Shown: positions 24,001-38,600 of the stretch, piece by piece | How the letters are laid out: each line of letters starts with the position of its first letter | Numbering within the stretch: position 1 is the stretch's first letter | NCBI RefSeq assembly: GCF_010093535.1 | Contig: NW_022985178.1 | Coordinates: 338,505 to 402,504, forward strand | Length of the DNA: 64,000 nucleotides | Reading direction: 5' to 3' | From: Lindgomyces ingoldianus | Taxonomy: Eukaryota > Ascomycota > Dothideomycetes > Pleosporales > Lindgomycetaceae | Program-made: the position numbers and the translations under genes | Notes under the pieces: model-generated | Databases searched by the model: none | What the model was told of the DNA's origin: nothing | The model's input: only the letters and a program-made list of their open reading frames with translations

Positions 24001-27000
24001 CAGAGATACTTCCCTGGGAATGCCGCGAGGGCTCTACGGCTTTAATCCTGGCCTCGGACGAGAGAGTCTCGATTAATTGACGTTGTCGAACGCAGCCTCG
24101 GGTCGTTCTTCTGTGCATGCCTCCCTGGAGCTTTTGCAGACCCGCAGAGATGGCTCTGTTAATGGCACACTCAGCCAGGATTTTTCCTTTCCCTACCTCA
24201 GTCCTAGCGCAATATCGGCGAGAATTCTCGCAAGTCGTCAGCGCGTGTCCCAGTCCGGAAGATTCTTCGTCCGTTCTCGAACAGACATAGAACTGCGCGG
24301 AGGCAGTCACCTCCCGACCCGCTATCAGCTTACTTGATACAGCTTTTCGCAATACACAGCCTTATCCGGTCAGCAACTTGAAACTCCTTGATGAACTCGG
24401 AGCCTGGGAGGGAAGTCCCGTTGCTGGCGCCCGCTAACGTTGACAGGCGGAGACTTACACGAATTGTGGCTGCCCCAAGACCATTTCCAGACGGCGCGGG
24501 GGTACTCGCGCCAAGCAACTCCAACTCACACAACACATCAGCTCTACTCTGTACCTTAACCTCTGAATCATCAAACCCGCGGAATGCTAAGAAAGTTTTC
24601 ACGTAAGACAGTGCGCGTCAGCTGTATGTCCACAAAAGCACTGAGATAGGCATTTTTGTTCTATTGCTCGTCTTGCTCTATCAGGTGGATGCTGCCCGCG
24701 AACGCCCTCTCGGATAGCATTCAGCTTCATTACCTGATGTGAGGGATTAAGCTCTCAATTGGCTGGGAAAGCGGTCCACCGACATCTAAACTTAGTAAAG
24801 CCTCATGCGTAATGTCAAACTCATAAAAAGTATACAAAGTTACCAATGTTCCTCTTTTCGCGAGGGTCCTGGTCCCAAAATACTTTCACTCGTTGCGACT
24901 GGAAACAAAAGCTGACGCCAGGAACAGGCATCCAACGACGGTAATCTGGGATACAAAAGCACGTCCCACCTCTGCACAGCCATATGGCATTGTCACACAC
25001 ACGGCTACCTTCGAAATGGCGTTCGGCAACAAGTTTGTCCAACACGGTGGAACCGAATCCCCCGATTACTCGGGCGCGCGTCTCTGGCTTTGCCTAACGG
25101 CTTCCAGTAATCGGTTCGATGGCGGTGCAATATCTTATAAAGCGTTGTAATATACATCATTCGTATTGCGTCGCAAAGCTTATTGGGACCGCGTGAAGTA
25201 TATTGTTCTTCCATGTTGATCTGGTCAAGACGCTGGGTTCATGGGCCAAGAGTAATTCTGATGAGTCGAATATGCAGTGCAATGTAGCGACTGCAACAAC
25301 GTGTTGGGCGGTGAACGTGGTCGGTGCCAACAGTTTGTACCAACTTCTCATCCCTGCTTGATACTTGCATCCAATCGTTGTCGCTTGCAGTGAACTCGGC
25401 ACTTCGTTAGAACCGAGTAGATGCACCAAGAGTAATCGATGATGAGCAAAGCATGAGCGAGTTGCTGACCTGAGAGTTTTGGGTATGGCGGAAAGTGGAA
25501 TCATCTGAGGCCGCGTAAGGTGCTGGTCTCTGCTCCTTGAAGGATGGCGGAAGCTGGCACGGACGGTCCATTGAGAGTTCAGAATAACAGAACAACGGTT
25601 CTCTACCTTCGAAGACCCTGCAGATTGATGGGCTTCAATCACATTCCCCTTTCGGTAGTCAGAATATACTTAGGAAAGCTATCCTCACCTCCTCACCAAG
25701 CCCATCCGCTGTCAAATCGACTTGGCACTCGTGCAGTTACTGTAATGATGCCGTGCGACGAGCTAGATAATGCACCACGAGTTTTGGCGCAGCTGCATGC
25801 AACGCTCATCACTGAACGTGGTTATGACTCTATCCGACTCCCCGTAGAGGGTGCGATGTTGGGCAGGGTGTTCACATGTCTCAGACCCTCGGGACGCAGT
25901 ACTCGGTCCACGGAACTCAGGCCCTCGAGGAATGTTGTACAGAGGGGGTTAAGAAGTCATATGCGGGGGGTTATGCGATGCTGGGGATATTGGATGCAAG
26001 GTAGCTCGTTTGATGCCTTTCGTTGACTTCACAGCTGCTTATTTCGGAAGTTCAATGTGCTACAGAAACTTGATAGCGAACCTCTCTTTCTGCGCTTAGC
26101 ATATTTGGAATCAATGATGAATAGACTTGCCGCTCATAGACTCTCCTGCAGCTCCAAAGACCATATATCCGAGCCCTGCCGCGGTAGAGGTCGCCCGTTT
26201 GCAGTGAGAGCTCACTCCACGAGTCGTGGTACATATCGCATCCCGAACTTGCAGACAACTTTAACCATCAAGTCTAGGTAGAGCGACATACTCTGGAGAG
26301 AATACTTTGTGGTGGGCTGGAATCGGCGATTCACGGGTTTGGTCCACTCCTTGAGATCGCGTCTGAAAGTTGATTCTGAGCAATGATCGTGATAGCTTGA
26401 GGCATTTTGGCCTTAAAACGGATTTATCTGTCCTGGAGAAACTGGTTCCTTTGAAGTGTGTCCCAGATGTGAACCTCATCACTGTGGTAAAGGGCAGCCG
26501 GGAGCGATGCAGGATGAAATGCGCTTGCCCTGCTGCAGCGCCTAGAGATGGGAGCCAGTGTACATACGCGGTGGATGCTTAATGCCCATGGATATGGGAC
26601 ACCGTAACATTGGTCGTGGAGGAAATGCGGGTAGGAAGCTATCTATCCGATCACTCGGTTCCTTTTTCAGGAGACTTATCGAAATAATTGATTCAGTAGA
26701 TTCGTAAACCGGGCACTTTTGAGAGGCATTTTCACCCTATTGAAGGTAATTATGATTAGCAAGCTCGAGTATTTCTCCAGAGGAACAACGCACGAGGGAG
26801 GAGCGGTGTTCATGATATATGTCAGCATTGCCTCCGAAGCTTTCGCAGATAAACCACTAAAGGGGTATCTGATGGCGAGTCTGCTTGCTATCACTAAATC
26901 TTCGTTCGTCGCGGAGAGTCCTGAAATTAGCGGTGCCATTTCTTCCGGGTGTTTGGGCAGATGTAAAGAGGGTCTAGAAAACAACTGGTTAGTAAGTGCA

Positions 27001-30000
27001 TCTTTACACAGCAGAGATCTAAGGTCATGGAGAAGTGGTCCTCGCCAAACCCAATAACTAGCTCAATTTCTCCGAATTAAACTATAGACAAGGGTGTCGC
27101 TTGTGGTCTCACTACATCAATTACTAGCCGTTGGTCCCTCGGTCAGGGCTTGGGACCACTATCGCGAGGATCAAAACGAACGGCAAGCGATAGCGGTATG
27201 TAAACCTTGTAAATTTAATCCGAAAATCGAGAATATTGAGGCGGGGGGAAATTATAGACTATATTATATCAAGTAGTCATACTTGTTGAAATAAACTGCA
27301 ATCTATGGTAAGGCGTGTCGGTGTCGTCCTCCGTAACAATGGCGACGGCACAGCACGAAAGAGGGCGCGAATATATCAGAAAATACTCACCCATGTAGTT
27401 GCTCTGCCAGATGTAAGCAAGATGAAGGGCAGTCGGTGGGCTAGTAAAGATTTTAGTTATCGGAGTCTTGCGAACGTGGGCTTTACACTAAGTCTCACTG
27501 AGTTTTACCGGCTGGAAGATGGCTGGCAAAGACACCAAGTTTAGAAACCTTCCGTCTAAAACCCCGCCCAAAAGATTATCATCGCAGGATGCATCGATCT
27601 AAAGTCGGTACGGCGGGGACGAGGCTAACAACCTGAAGGAACAACAAACACTGGACCCCACGAGAGCCACTTGGAACATAGTATCAAGGCAAAGTATTTG
27701 ACGGTGGTTTCTAACTGGGGAGAATTTCGTGATTACTGAACTAGTCCTTTATACACGTGTTGTTCTTTGGGTTCTGAATCGTCTACATTCCAGGGTGAGG
27801 TGGAAAAGGAAAAGGACCCCAATTATTCACTCGATGAGATGAATATCGGTGTTCGGGGTTCAGACGTTAGATTCAGAGATACTGGTAGCTATACACATTT
27901 GATATCTTCCGTAACGCGTGTATCTAGGGGTCACTCTTGACAGCAGAGGCCCCCCTCCTGTAAACCAATCTTTGATATTCGAGCTATTCATATGACAAGG
28001 GGACAATACCCCGCGCATACGGAAAGCTCTCAAGCGTTTAACAGGGTAGATAATAAGAGAGGATTCTCCGTGAAGCCTCATGTGTGCCGACTGCAAATTA
28101 CATGTATTTTCAAACGCATCCGATTGAGTTTGAAGAAGCTTCAAGCGCCCGTAAATAATGAATTCTGCCCGCGGGAAGATCTAATGCTATCGTGATATAA
28201 TGCCTGTTGGCCCCAAAGAGAATCATCATCACGACCAGTTTAAGCTAGGGACTTCGACTCCTCATCCCCAGCTAAAAATGTCCTGTAAACTGAGCTTTCC
28301 GAGGCATTAGAGATAGAAACTAGAATTTTAGTTCAGCGAATTGAGATATGGGTTGAATGCACGAGCAACAAAGACAGTGCAGCGCGGCCCACCTTGCGTT
28401 GAGCACACTGATGTAAAGCTTCTTTCCATCACTCCATTTAGGACTAGGGGATTGAGTGATTTTCTAAGGACATTGGACCGCCTAAGCAGCGGATGACCGA
28501 GAGCGACAACTAGCCAGGCCGCGGCATTAGTGATTCCAGCGGATATCACTGTATGCTCCGTAAGACTCAAATCGGATGTTTGAGATAGCGGCACATTATA
28601 CTTAAGGTTAATCATCATCATGGAAGAATTCAGAAACAGCATTCTTCTATGAGCATGCAAGTCTTAGAACGATCATTTTAGCGTTCCCTCGAATCTATGC
28701 GCCGTTTAACTTTTGTAGTTGCAGATACTTTGGGAAAGGCATGCGAATGACTCATATGTACATGCAAGGTTTATGTGAGTGCTTGAAACTGCGCTTGTGA
28801 TGACAGGGCGGAATGGAGTGGATAAGGAAATTTTCTGGTTTTAAGCATTCTGGAAAATTGGCTGCGATGACGGATTGAAAGGCGTTGACACAACATGTGA
28901 ACGAAAACCGAGTGTACGAAAGAAATCAACATCCGCAGAGGGGGAAACAACTCGGTCCCAGGAATCGTTGTTGATCCAATCGCACTGCTTTCGACTTACC
29001 AGATAGATTGGTGGACTCTGAGAAGCAAATGCAACCATGGGATAGCGTAGATTATCGGCTCCGCCTCCGGCTGGAATGGGACGGACACACTGTCATGGCG
29101 TCTGCATTTGACTCTTGATCAGGGAAACTATGACCTAGTAGTAGCCAACTAGATGAAGTTCTCGCTAGTAGCCATATGGCAGCATTAATCGATTATCGAT
29201 GCATAGATCCGAGGGTCTGGCTCCTCGAACCACGCCACCGAAGAAGATTTCCGATTCAGCAGAAGTAAGAAGTTGTTGTTCACGCAATGGAGGGGCCGGA
29301 AGTTTGGACGCCACCCGCTTAAACACGGTTGGAATTTTCAAGTCAATGATTCCATGAACCTTAATGCGGCAGCCATGACTTCGTGGATTTTGACATTGGA
29401 TGGGGGCTAGAGTCAGACCCTGTCGCCACGACCCCCCGCGTGGTGCAGCGTGGCTAGCCCCACAGGGAATCATTTGATGGTATTGATGAGCAACTGTCAG
29501 CTGAAGCTATTCCAAGAAGATGGAGGTTAACCAACGATATACTATGCAACAAGGAGAGCCTCAGTGAACCTTTATTACGCCAATTTGGGGGTAAGCTTGT
29601 ACTATGCGAGCGGGTAAGGTATTAGTCCCTTATTTCGATGTCGAATTCGCTGGTAAATGGATCTATTTCGGGGTCGAGGATGAGTTGGAGGGCCGTTAGA
29701 GGTGCCGATTATGTTCCACAAGGTCTGACCCTTACAGAGTGCCAGTGCTGATGTACACATGGGGCCTAATGTTATCGCGGGAGTGAGCCACATTTCCATT
29801 TGGAGACGTGCCTATCTTTTGATTCGCTGGTATGTTGAAGCGGTTATCGGAGAGAAGCAACGAGGAGATGACATCTCGTATCAGGATGGCAAAGAAGCTC
29901 AAGGAAATACGGGCTCAAAGAGACCCATAATTCGCACCAAGACTAGAGATGTGACACAAGTATCGGGTAAGTCATCCTCACCATCGACTCCAACCAGAAC

Positions 30001-32648
30001 AGAAGATCCATGATTCTTTTGCGGTAGCCACTACAAGGCCGCCAATACAGTGGGTAGATCCAGGGCGGGGACTGATCAGCACCCTGACACGTGTATTTAA
30101 TCTGATTGGGAATGACTTTGATATACATGGAGCTGGCTGTGTTCATGAAACAAAACGTGGAGAGGAGGGATTATTGATAGCAGTCAGATGGCTATGTCAG
30201 CTACCTCGGTGTACAGGACAATCACATAGTTTCGTTTCTTGAGCCTTATCCAGCATGTTAAGCGCGCCTATCGATAGATCGGTCTGATGTTGGAAGGCCT
30301 TCACTAGTGGTGGTAAGCATGGGGTGAAGTTCTTTTCAGATGTTAACGTTCAGGCTTGGCTCGGTGAATGTGGGGTTCCGATTCCGAATGCCAAGCCACA
30401 CTGCCCCATCAGATGAGGCCCAACTTTCTCACACCTCATTGCTATTTTCGCCTGTTAAGACACCGCAACACCATCGCGACAACACTGCCCGAGTCTATCG
30501 CGGCGACCTCCTGCCAAGAGATGAATGTTCAGCTTCTAGATGGGCTCCACTTAGGCCCTGGTGGAAGGGCGGAGCACCAGCCACCGGAACAACGTCAATA
30601 CTACCTGAGGCGTTCTCCGCTCCGCTGAGCTCAACGGTCCTGTACTTGGACATGACGTCCTGCATCACTCGCTTGACTGCTGCACAGCCGTCCTTATCCC
30701 GCTTGTGGATGCCTGTTACCTAGCCTTAGAGGCTTACTGTGGAACCCTCTTCCTATCTCGAATGAGATCCGCACAACTCTGGCCTCGCCACCGAATATGC
30801 ACCGCTCTTTCAAGAGTCTTAATGCAGGGAGGCGAACGTGCTTTCAATTTAAGATAGATGAGCGCGCGCTCCGGGTCCCCGTTGGTCAGGGTTCCGTCCC
30901 AGCTTCCTGGTGGATAGGAGACCCAGCTCTCACGCGACTTTTTATACGCCTCCCACGGAACATTGCTGCTCCCGGTGAGGTTGATGTACCCGTGTGGGGA
31001 AGCGCGAATTGGACGAGGACTAATCATGATCGACCAAGAACTGACAGGCTAAGGATCGCCATCTCGTTCCCAGCCTCTCTTGGCTGTGAAAAACGTCTCC
31101 CGTCAACCACAGTCAGGAAGGCTTTCGTCGTTGCCGCTGCGTCCGCCTGCTGGAGTTTACTAGCTCCTCGCACTCGTTAAACGTTGTTGGCTCAGGTCTA
31201 AGCCAGCATCCACGTTCTGCGGCCTTTACCGCTCTCGTATTCTGACCATCCGAAAGAGGCCGGAAGATGGCATCGTTCCTGAGTTCGGTCAATGGGATGC
31301 AAACTAAACTCCAATAAGCTTGCTCTACGGCCTTAAAACATCCTGGCAGACTAACGCTCTGGGAGATCGGGCGTCGTACCTCTCCCATGCTACAGCCGAG
31401 TTACTTGTGAAAACCATGGCGATCTGAGCGGGTCTCCAAGCTTCCACCTACGCCGTGGCACACTCACTGCTGCTTTACCGATGCAGAGGTAAGCCTCTGA
31501 AAACGAGCGTGTGTTTGGACCCCCGCCTTTGAGGTATCCTGCGCCTCGACAAAATGTTCTCACGGCCAGAGCGCATGCTCAACAACCATCATTCGGCACA
31601 TACGCCGGCTTTCAAATGAAACAACTAGTATTCGATAAAATTCTGTGGGTCGAAAACATGTAACATGATGCTCGACCTCAGTATTGGGAACAGCTTGTCA
31701 CTCTAGCGTGTGCTATGCTTTGCAGCGGTACGGCTCAAGGCCGGACGTTTTCCAGATAGTACTCTCTTTGGCTACGGCTCTACCACTTCTCCATCATCAA
31801 TTCATGCCTGTTTTGCATAAATCTAAACCAATTTGCGTTTGGCACCTGCATTTAGCTGACATAATTGACAGCACGACACGGACTCTAAGCCCACCCCGGC
31901 TTATGGGGACCCGAACCAGTATCAACCCGAATTTCGAGACAGCGCCCTGACTACCACGATTTTCCCTCGTCTCATCTCTGCTATCATCCTTGACGCATTG
32001 GCTTGATACCTCAGCGGCTGAACTAACTGTCTGGCCTGCGCCATCTAACAATAGCCAAAGCAGCTTACTCGGAGGTTCTCCCGGCTTCTGCACGCCATCA
32101 ATCCTCGGGATGATGGACGCACCAACCAGGAAAAGGAACAACCGCAGCTCCACTCCCTTCCTCACGTCAATATGCTACTGCTGTACATCGTTTGGCAGTG
32201 AATGAGCCCCGTATCTGTGCTCTCACAGATCCGGTACGGACCAAGCTTGTCATCGCGCGATCTCAGCCTAGGCTCTTGATTCCTCATAGCCACCAAGGCA
32301 GGCACTCGACCCCCTACAAATATAGAAGGCTCGCCTATCCCCCAAGACTCATTTCAGTTTCAACTCCAATCCAGTCTCTCGGCTCCTTCCCACATATCAA
32401 TAGACAACCCCTCTACATCTCACCGACATCTTAATAGAGGACCTCATCCCCTTTCAAGGAGCAGACTGCCAAAGACAAAGACTCTCGTTGACCACCTCTT
32501 CGTCGCTTCTCTTCAACCTGCGGGTTACGAGCCATCCCCCCAGTCAAGTCATCCTACGGCTCTATCGATCTTCTCGGTCGTTACTATTTAGTCTTCATAC
32601 CTTTTCACCTTATTATCTTAATATACCCCTTCCCTTTTGTCCGCCACA
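18067..32648. other. 14.6-kb gene-free region between divergent melanin regulator and PKS
   Basis: No gene is recognisable on either strand. The longest frames are about 110-173 codons, overlap on opposite strands, and show no domains or splice-linked continuation. The first 1.5 kb upstream of the regulator is GC-rich in places, including a GGC repeat near 19186-19200 and C-runs near 19621. Homopolymer A runs occur near 19886 and 20188. The rest is mid-GC sequence with dense stops. I found no long terminal repeats, coding relic of a transposon or tRNA. The ends must carry the promoters and leaders of the regulator and the synthase; the middle is unexplained. Confidence 0.6.
32200..32648 (+). 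promoter_or_regulatory. Probable promoter and 5' leader of the PKS gene
   Basis: A TATA-like element (CTACAAATATA, about 32316-32326) is followed by a pyrimidine-rich stretch to the start codon. The ATG at 32649 has a favourable context (GCCACAATGA). I cannot place the transcription start or any regulator-binding site from sequence alone. Confidence 0.35.
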
Positions 32649-35600
32649 ATGAACGTTCTCATCTTTGGGGATCAGACTGCCGACCAGTACCCTCTCCTGC
32701 GGAAGGCTAGCATCCGCAAGAACAACGCGCTCCTTTCCACATTCTTGGAACAAGTCAGCGTTGCTCTTCGAGAGGAAGTGCAGAAGCTGCCACGGACGCA
32801 GCGTGAGCTGATCCCAGACTTTCTTAGGGTCACGGATCTCGTGGAGGCATATTATGCGAGGGGCTTGAAGATCCCGCAGCTGGAGAGTTGCATGGTCACG
32901 ATATCACAGTTGTCACATTACATTGGGTAAGTTCGGGTAATCCTTTGATCGTCGGCTCGGCTAACTTTATTAGTTACTATGGTGAGAACCCGACGGAGTT
33001 CCCCAACCCGGCGAATACGAGACTGCTCGGCCTATGCACGGGTTTGCTTGCCGCGTCTGTGGTTGCATCCTCAAGAACGCTTGGTGACTTGCTGCCACTG
33101 GCAATTGAAGCAATTCGGGTAGCGTTTAGAGCTGGTACCTGTGTCGGAACCGCCAAGGATTCTCTCGAGCAGCGCGCAAACGAAAAAGAGAGCTGGTCGA
33201 CCATCGTCACCGGTATCTCTGAGAACGTTGCAAAGAGTGCTATCAGTGAATTCCACGATAATCGAAGAATATCGGTTTCTGCCCAGGCCTACGTCAGTGC
33301 TGTTAGCGTGATGGCCATTACCATCAGCGGTCCCCCGTCAACCACGAAGCGACTCTTCGACGAAAGCGAGGTTTTCAACAAGAATACCAGAGTTCCCATT
33401 CCCGTCTATGCGCCATATCACGCTCCCCATCTCTACGGTCAGATTGAAATTGACAGGATATTGAGCAGTGAAACTAGCGAGTTACTCAAGGCGTACCGAC
33501 CTCTCTCTTTGGTCCACTCAGCATCGACAGGTAAATGTCACACAGCCACGACCACATTCGAGCTTTTCCAGCTTGCTCTGAGCGAAATCCTTCTGGAGCC
33601 AGTGCGATGGGACAATCTCCTCGAAGAGGTCGTTTCCCAGGTGACGGCTGTCAGCAGTGCCGAGTGCTCCATTTCCGCTATCGGTGTCACCAATGTCGCA
33701 AACAGCCTTGCGTCTGCCCTGAAAGCCGGTGGCCAGTCTTCCGTTTCTGTCCGCGATCACACCTTGTGGGGTACGAAAGCTGAGGAATCACAAGGACGAA
33801 CTCAAAACGACAAGATCGCTATTGTCGGTATGGCTGGGCGTTTCCCTAGTGCTGCTAGCCACGAAGAGCTCTGGGAGCTCCTCGAGAAGGGCCTCGATGT
33901 CCACAGAGAGATTCCCTCCGACCGATTCGATGCCCAGGCTCATTGCGATCCCTCTGGCAAGGGAAAGAATAAGAGCCACACGCCTTATGGATGTTTCATC
34001 GATCAGCCCGGCCTATTCGATCCTCGCTTCTTCAACATGTCTCCTCGCGAAGCCGCCCAGACCGATCCCATGGGCCGCTTGGCGCTTGTCACTGCCTACG
34101 AAGCCTTGGAAATGTCTGGCTACGTCCCGAATCGCACGCCCTCGACCAAGCTCCACCGAATCGGTACCTTCTACGGCCAGACATCCGACGACTGGCGTGA
34201 GATTAATGCCGCCGAAAACGTTGACACTTATTTCATCACTGGTGGTGTCCGCGCCTTTGCTCCGGGAAGAATTAACTATTACTTTAAATTCTCCGGTCCG
34301 TCGTACAGCATTGACACAGCATGCTCGTCTTCGCTCGCTGCCATTCAATTGGCCTGTACTTCTTTGTGGGCCGGGGACTGCGATACTGCTTGCGCTGGTG
34401 GTCTTAACGTACTGACCAACCCGGATATTTTCTCTGGGCTTTCGAAGGGTCAGTTCCTGTCGAAGACTGGAAGCTGTAAGACCTACGACAACGACGCCGA
34501 TGGCTACTGTCGTGGCGATGGTTGCGGCACTGTTATTCTCAAGCGATATGAGGATGCCATTGCAGATAAGGACATCATTCTTGGCTGCATCCTTGGCGCA
34601 GCGACCAACCACAGTGCGGAAGCCGTTTCAATCACCCATCCCCATGCTGGAGCGCAGGAATTCCTTTACAAGAAAGTCCTCGCTAATGCCGGTGTTGACG
34701 CCCACGAGATCAGCTATGTCGAGATGCACGGTACTGGTACCCAAGCTGGTGATGGTATTGAGATGACCTCAGTCACAAACACCTTTGCTCCTCGCCACAG
34801 GCAACGCCGCCCCGAGGAAACGCTTCATCTAGGAGCTATTAAGGCTAATATTGGCCATGGAGAGGCTGCCTCTGGTATCAACTCTCTTATCAAGACTATG
34901 ATGATGATGCAGAAGAATGCCATCCCCGCCAACGTCGGTATCAAGGGTGTGATGAACAAGACCTTCCCCAAGGACTTGAAGCAGCGAAATGTTCACATCG
35001 AGACGACGCAGGTTCCTTGGCCACGAAAGGGTGCTGAGAAGCGCAAGATCTTCTTGAACAACTTCTCTGCTGCAGGTGGCAACACTGCCATCGTTATGGA
35101 GGACGGTCCTCTCCGGGAGGTTCCCGCTGCCGTCGACCCGAGAACTATGCAAACTGTCACTGTTACCGCTCGGTCCATCGCTTCGCTAAAGAGGAACATC
35201 ACAAACCTCATCCAGTACCTGGACAACCACCCGGAGACTACTCTCTCGAGCCTGGCGTACACCACCACCGCGCGCCGCATTCAGCACAATTACCGGGTCG
35301 CAATCTGTGTGTCTGATATCTCCAAAGTGAAGGATGGGCTTCAAGCGCAGCTTAGAGACAGCTACAGCCCCATTGCGATGGTCCCAACCAAGACCGCTTT
35401 TACTTTCACTGGACAAGGCTCTCAGTACACAGGCCTTGGCAAAAAGTTGTATGAGGAGATGGAAACGTTCAAGGCCGACATTGAGCAGCTCGACAACCTC
35501 GCCCGCCTCCACAAGCTCCCGTCCATCATTCCGCTTTTGGATGGCACTGATGTTGCAACTCTCTCCCCTGTGGTCGTCCAGCTTGGTATGGCTTGCGTCC

Positions 35601-38600
35601 AAGTTGCCCTTGCACGTATGTGGGCCTCTTGGGGTGTTAAACCCACTGCTGTCATTGGTCACAGCTTGGGCGAGTATGCCGCTCTCCACGTTGCGGGTGT
35701 TCTCTCTGCCAGTGACATGGTCATGCTCGTGGGACGCCGTGCTCAGATCCTCGAGCAGGAATGCACTGCCAACACCCACGGCATGCTCGCTGTCAAGGCC
35801 AGCGCTGAGGCTATCCGACATGCACTTGGTGACAAGATGACCGAGATAGCCTGCATGAACGGACCTCAAGAGACCGTCCTTTGCGGCACCGTTGGCGTTG
35901 TTGAGTCTACTAGCGAATTGCTTTCTTTCAAGGGATTCAAGGCAACCAAGTTGAACGTTCCGTTCGCTTTCCACTCCGCTCAGGTTGAGCCAATCCTCGA
36001 GAAATTCAAGGCTGCCGCCGCCTCTGCTGTATTCAACAAGCCTGAGGTTCCCGTTTTGTCCCCTCTGACTGGTGAAGTCATCCGTGAGGGAGGGATCATC
36101 GGGCCTGATTACCTTGCTCGTCATGCTCGCGAGACCGTGAATTTTTGGAGCGCTCTTGCTACAGGCAAGGACGACAAGGTTTTCGATGAGAAGACTGCTT
36201 GGGTTGAGGTTGGCGCCCACCCCGTCTGTAGCGGAATGGTTAAGTCGTCGCTTGGTGGTACCCCTTGCACTGCTGGATCTCTCCGCCGCAACGAAGATCC
36301 CTGGAAGACTCTGGCTACTAGCATTGCTACCCTTTACTTGACCGGTGTTGCCTTTGACTTCAACGAGTACCACAGGCAGTTCAATGACGCTCAGGAGATG
36401 CTAACTCTCCCGACATACTCATTCGATGACAAGAAGTATTGGCTCGACTACCACAACAACTGGACTCTCACCAAGGGTGAAGCCCGAGTTGCTGCGGAGC
36501 CGAAGGCTATCGAGGCCCCTATTGATGTCCCCTCTAAGCTTTCTACTACTTCTTGCCAGAGGATCGTTCGAGAGGAGCTCCACGCCAATTCTGGCACTGT
36601 TGTCGTGCAGTCAGACTTGTCTGATCCCAAACTTAGGGCGACGATTAGTGGCCACCAGGTCAATGGCACTCCGCTATGCCCATCTTCGCTATACGCGGAC
36701 CAGGCCATGACCATCGCTGACTATCTCTACAAACAGCTTCGGCCCAACCTTCCCACACCGGGTCTGAATGTCTGCGCCATGGAGGTGCCCAAGACTCTAA
36801 TCCCACAGTTTCCTCCTCCCGCTGGGGGCCAGCATATTCAGATTGAAGCCAATGCCGACCTTGAGATCAACCAAGTCGAACTGAAGTTCCGGACTGTCAC
36901 CGCTGATGGGAAAAAGATTCTTGCAGAGCATGCATTTGGCACTGTCAAGTATGAGGATATTGACACCTGGAGAGAGGAATGGGCCCGCACTCAATTCATG
37001 GTCCAGACACAGATCGACATTCTGAAGCAGAAGCTCGAGACTGGAGGCGCTCACAAGGTTCTCCGCGGTATGGCCTACAAGCTCTTCAAGGCTCTCGTCA
37101 CCTACGCCGACAACTACAAGGGTATGGAGGAGGTTATTTTGGACGGCAAGCAGACCGAAGCCACCGCCTCCGTTCGATTCCAGACGACTCCTGCGGATGG
37201 CGACTTCTTTGCCTCCCCTTATTGGATCGATTCCTTGTGTCATCTTTCCGGGTTCATCGTCAATGCTTCGGATCATCTTGACTCTGATAACTCGGTGTAC
37301 ATTTCCCACGGATGGGGCTCAATCAAGATCTCTAGACAACTTTCTGCTGAAAAGAAGTATCGCTCCTACGTGAGGATGCAGCCTGCTCCAGGCAACATCT
37401 CCGTCGGCGATGTGTACATTCTTGAGGGTGAGGAAGTCATTGGCTTGGTCACTGGGCTGAAGTTCCAGAACATCCCGCGTCGAGCTCTCAACATCATGAT
37501 GCCTCCGGCCGGCAAGGCTCCTGCCAGAGGTGCCGCTTCCGCACCTGCACTCAAGACTACCCCTGTCAGGGTTGCACCAGCTAAGCAGAAGCCTGCTGCT
37601 AAGCCTGTCAAGCCTGTCAAAGCATCCCCTCGAGCACCAAAGCAGTCTGGCAACACCATCACCTCCCGCGTCATGAAGATCATCGCCGAGGAAACGGATG
37701 TTGACATGTCCGAGCTTGTAGACGAAGCTGCGTTTGAGAACCTCGGTGTTGACTCTCTCATGTCTCTCACCATCTCTGCTAAGTTCCGCGAAGACCTTGA
37801 CTTGGAGATTAGCTCCACTCTCTTCACCGATTACCCTACCGTCGGTGAGATGAAGAAGTTCTTCTCTCAGTATGATGGTGGAGCTCCCCTTGTCGAGGAT
37901 GACAACGAGTCCGACACTACAGAGGAGGCCGATCTCTCCACTCCATACGAGGCAGGTTCCGCTAGCACCCCTCCCAGCTCTGCTCCCAGCGTGTCTGGCA
38001 AGGATTCTTCTATCGACACAAAAGTCTCTGGATCCTCCGCCGCCAATGGTGAGGCAAGCCTTGCTAAGAAGATTGTTGCCGAGGAAATGGGTGTCGACGT
38101 CTCTGAGATCACCGACAAGCTTGACCTCTCCGAGATGGGAATGGATTCCCTAATGAGCTTGACCATTCTGGGGGCCCTTCGTGAGCAGACTGGTATTGAT
38201 CTCCCCTCGACATTCCTCGTCACCAACGTCACCATTGAGGACATCGAGAATGAGCTCGGCATGCGCCCCAAGCCAAAGGCCGCCGCTCCAGCTACAGTCG
38301 CTACCAAGACTCCCCCAAAGCCACCCCAACTTTCCGAAGTGAACAAGAGGCTTGAAAAGGTTTTGGATATTTCGAAGTTCCCTCCTTCCACTTCAGTCCT
38401 TCTTCAAGGCAACCCCAAGATCGCCACGAAGAAATTCTTTCTCATCCCTGACGGGTCTGGAAGCGCGACATCCTACATCTCCATCCCCAACATCTCTCCA
38501 GACATGGCTGTGTACGGACTCAACTGTCCATTCATGAAGCAGCCAGAGAAGTGGACCTGCGGTGTTGAGGGTGTCTCTGCTCTCTACCTCCAAGAGATCA

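Noticed and set aside
25157..26026. Overlapping frames of 160-161 codons on both strands
   Set aside because: Composition is without hydrophobic-core pattern or known motif; they are consistent with chance in mid-GC sequence.
26676..27057. Opposing 102- and 112-codon frames
   Set aside because: They lie on opposite strands of the same DNA, and neither has a recognisable domain or neighbouring exon.
34013..34612. 199-codon minus-strand frame inside the KS domain
   Set aside because: Antisense shadow of a highly conserved coding region, for the same reason.
35186..36373. 395-codon open frame on the minus strand inside the PKS gene
   Set aside because: It is the antisense of the acyltransferase region; strong codon bias on the plus strand removes stops from this frame. 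It has no recognisable domain.
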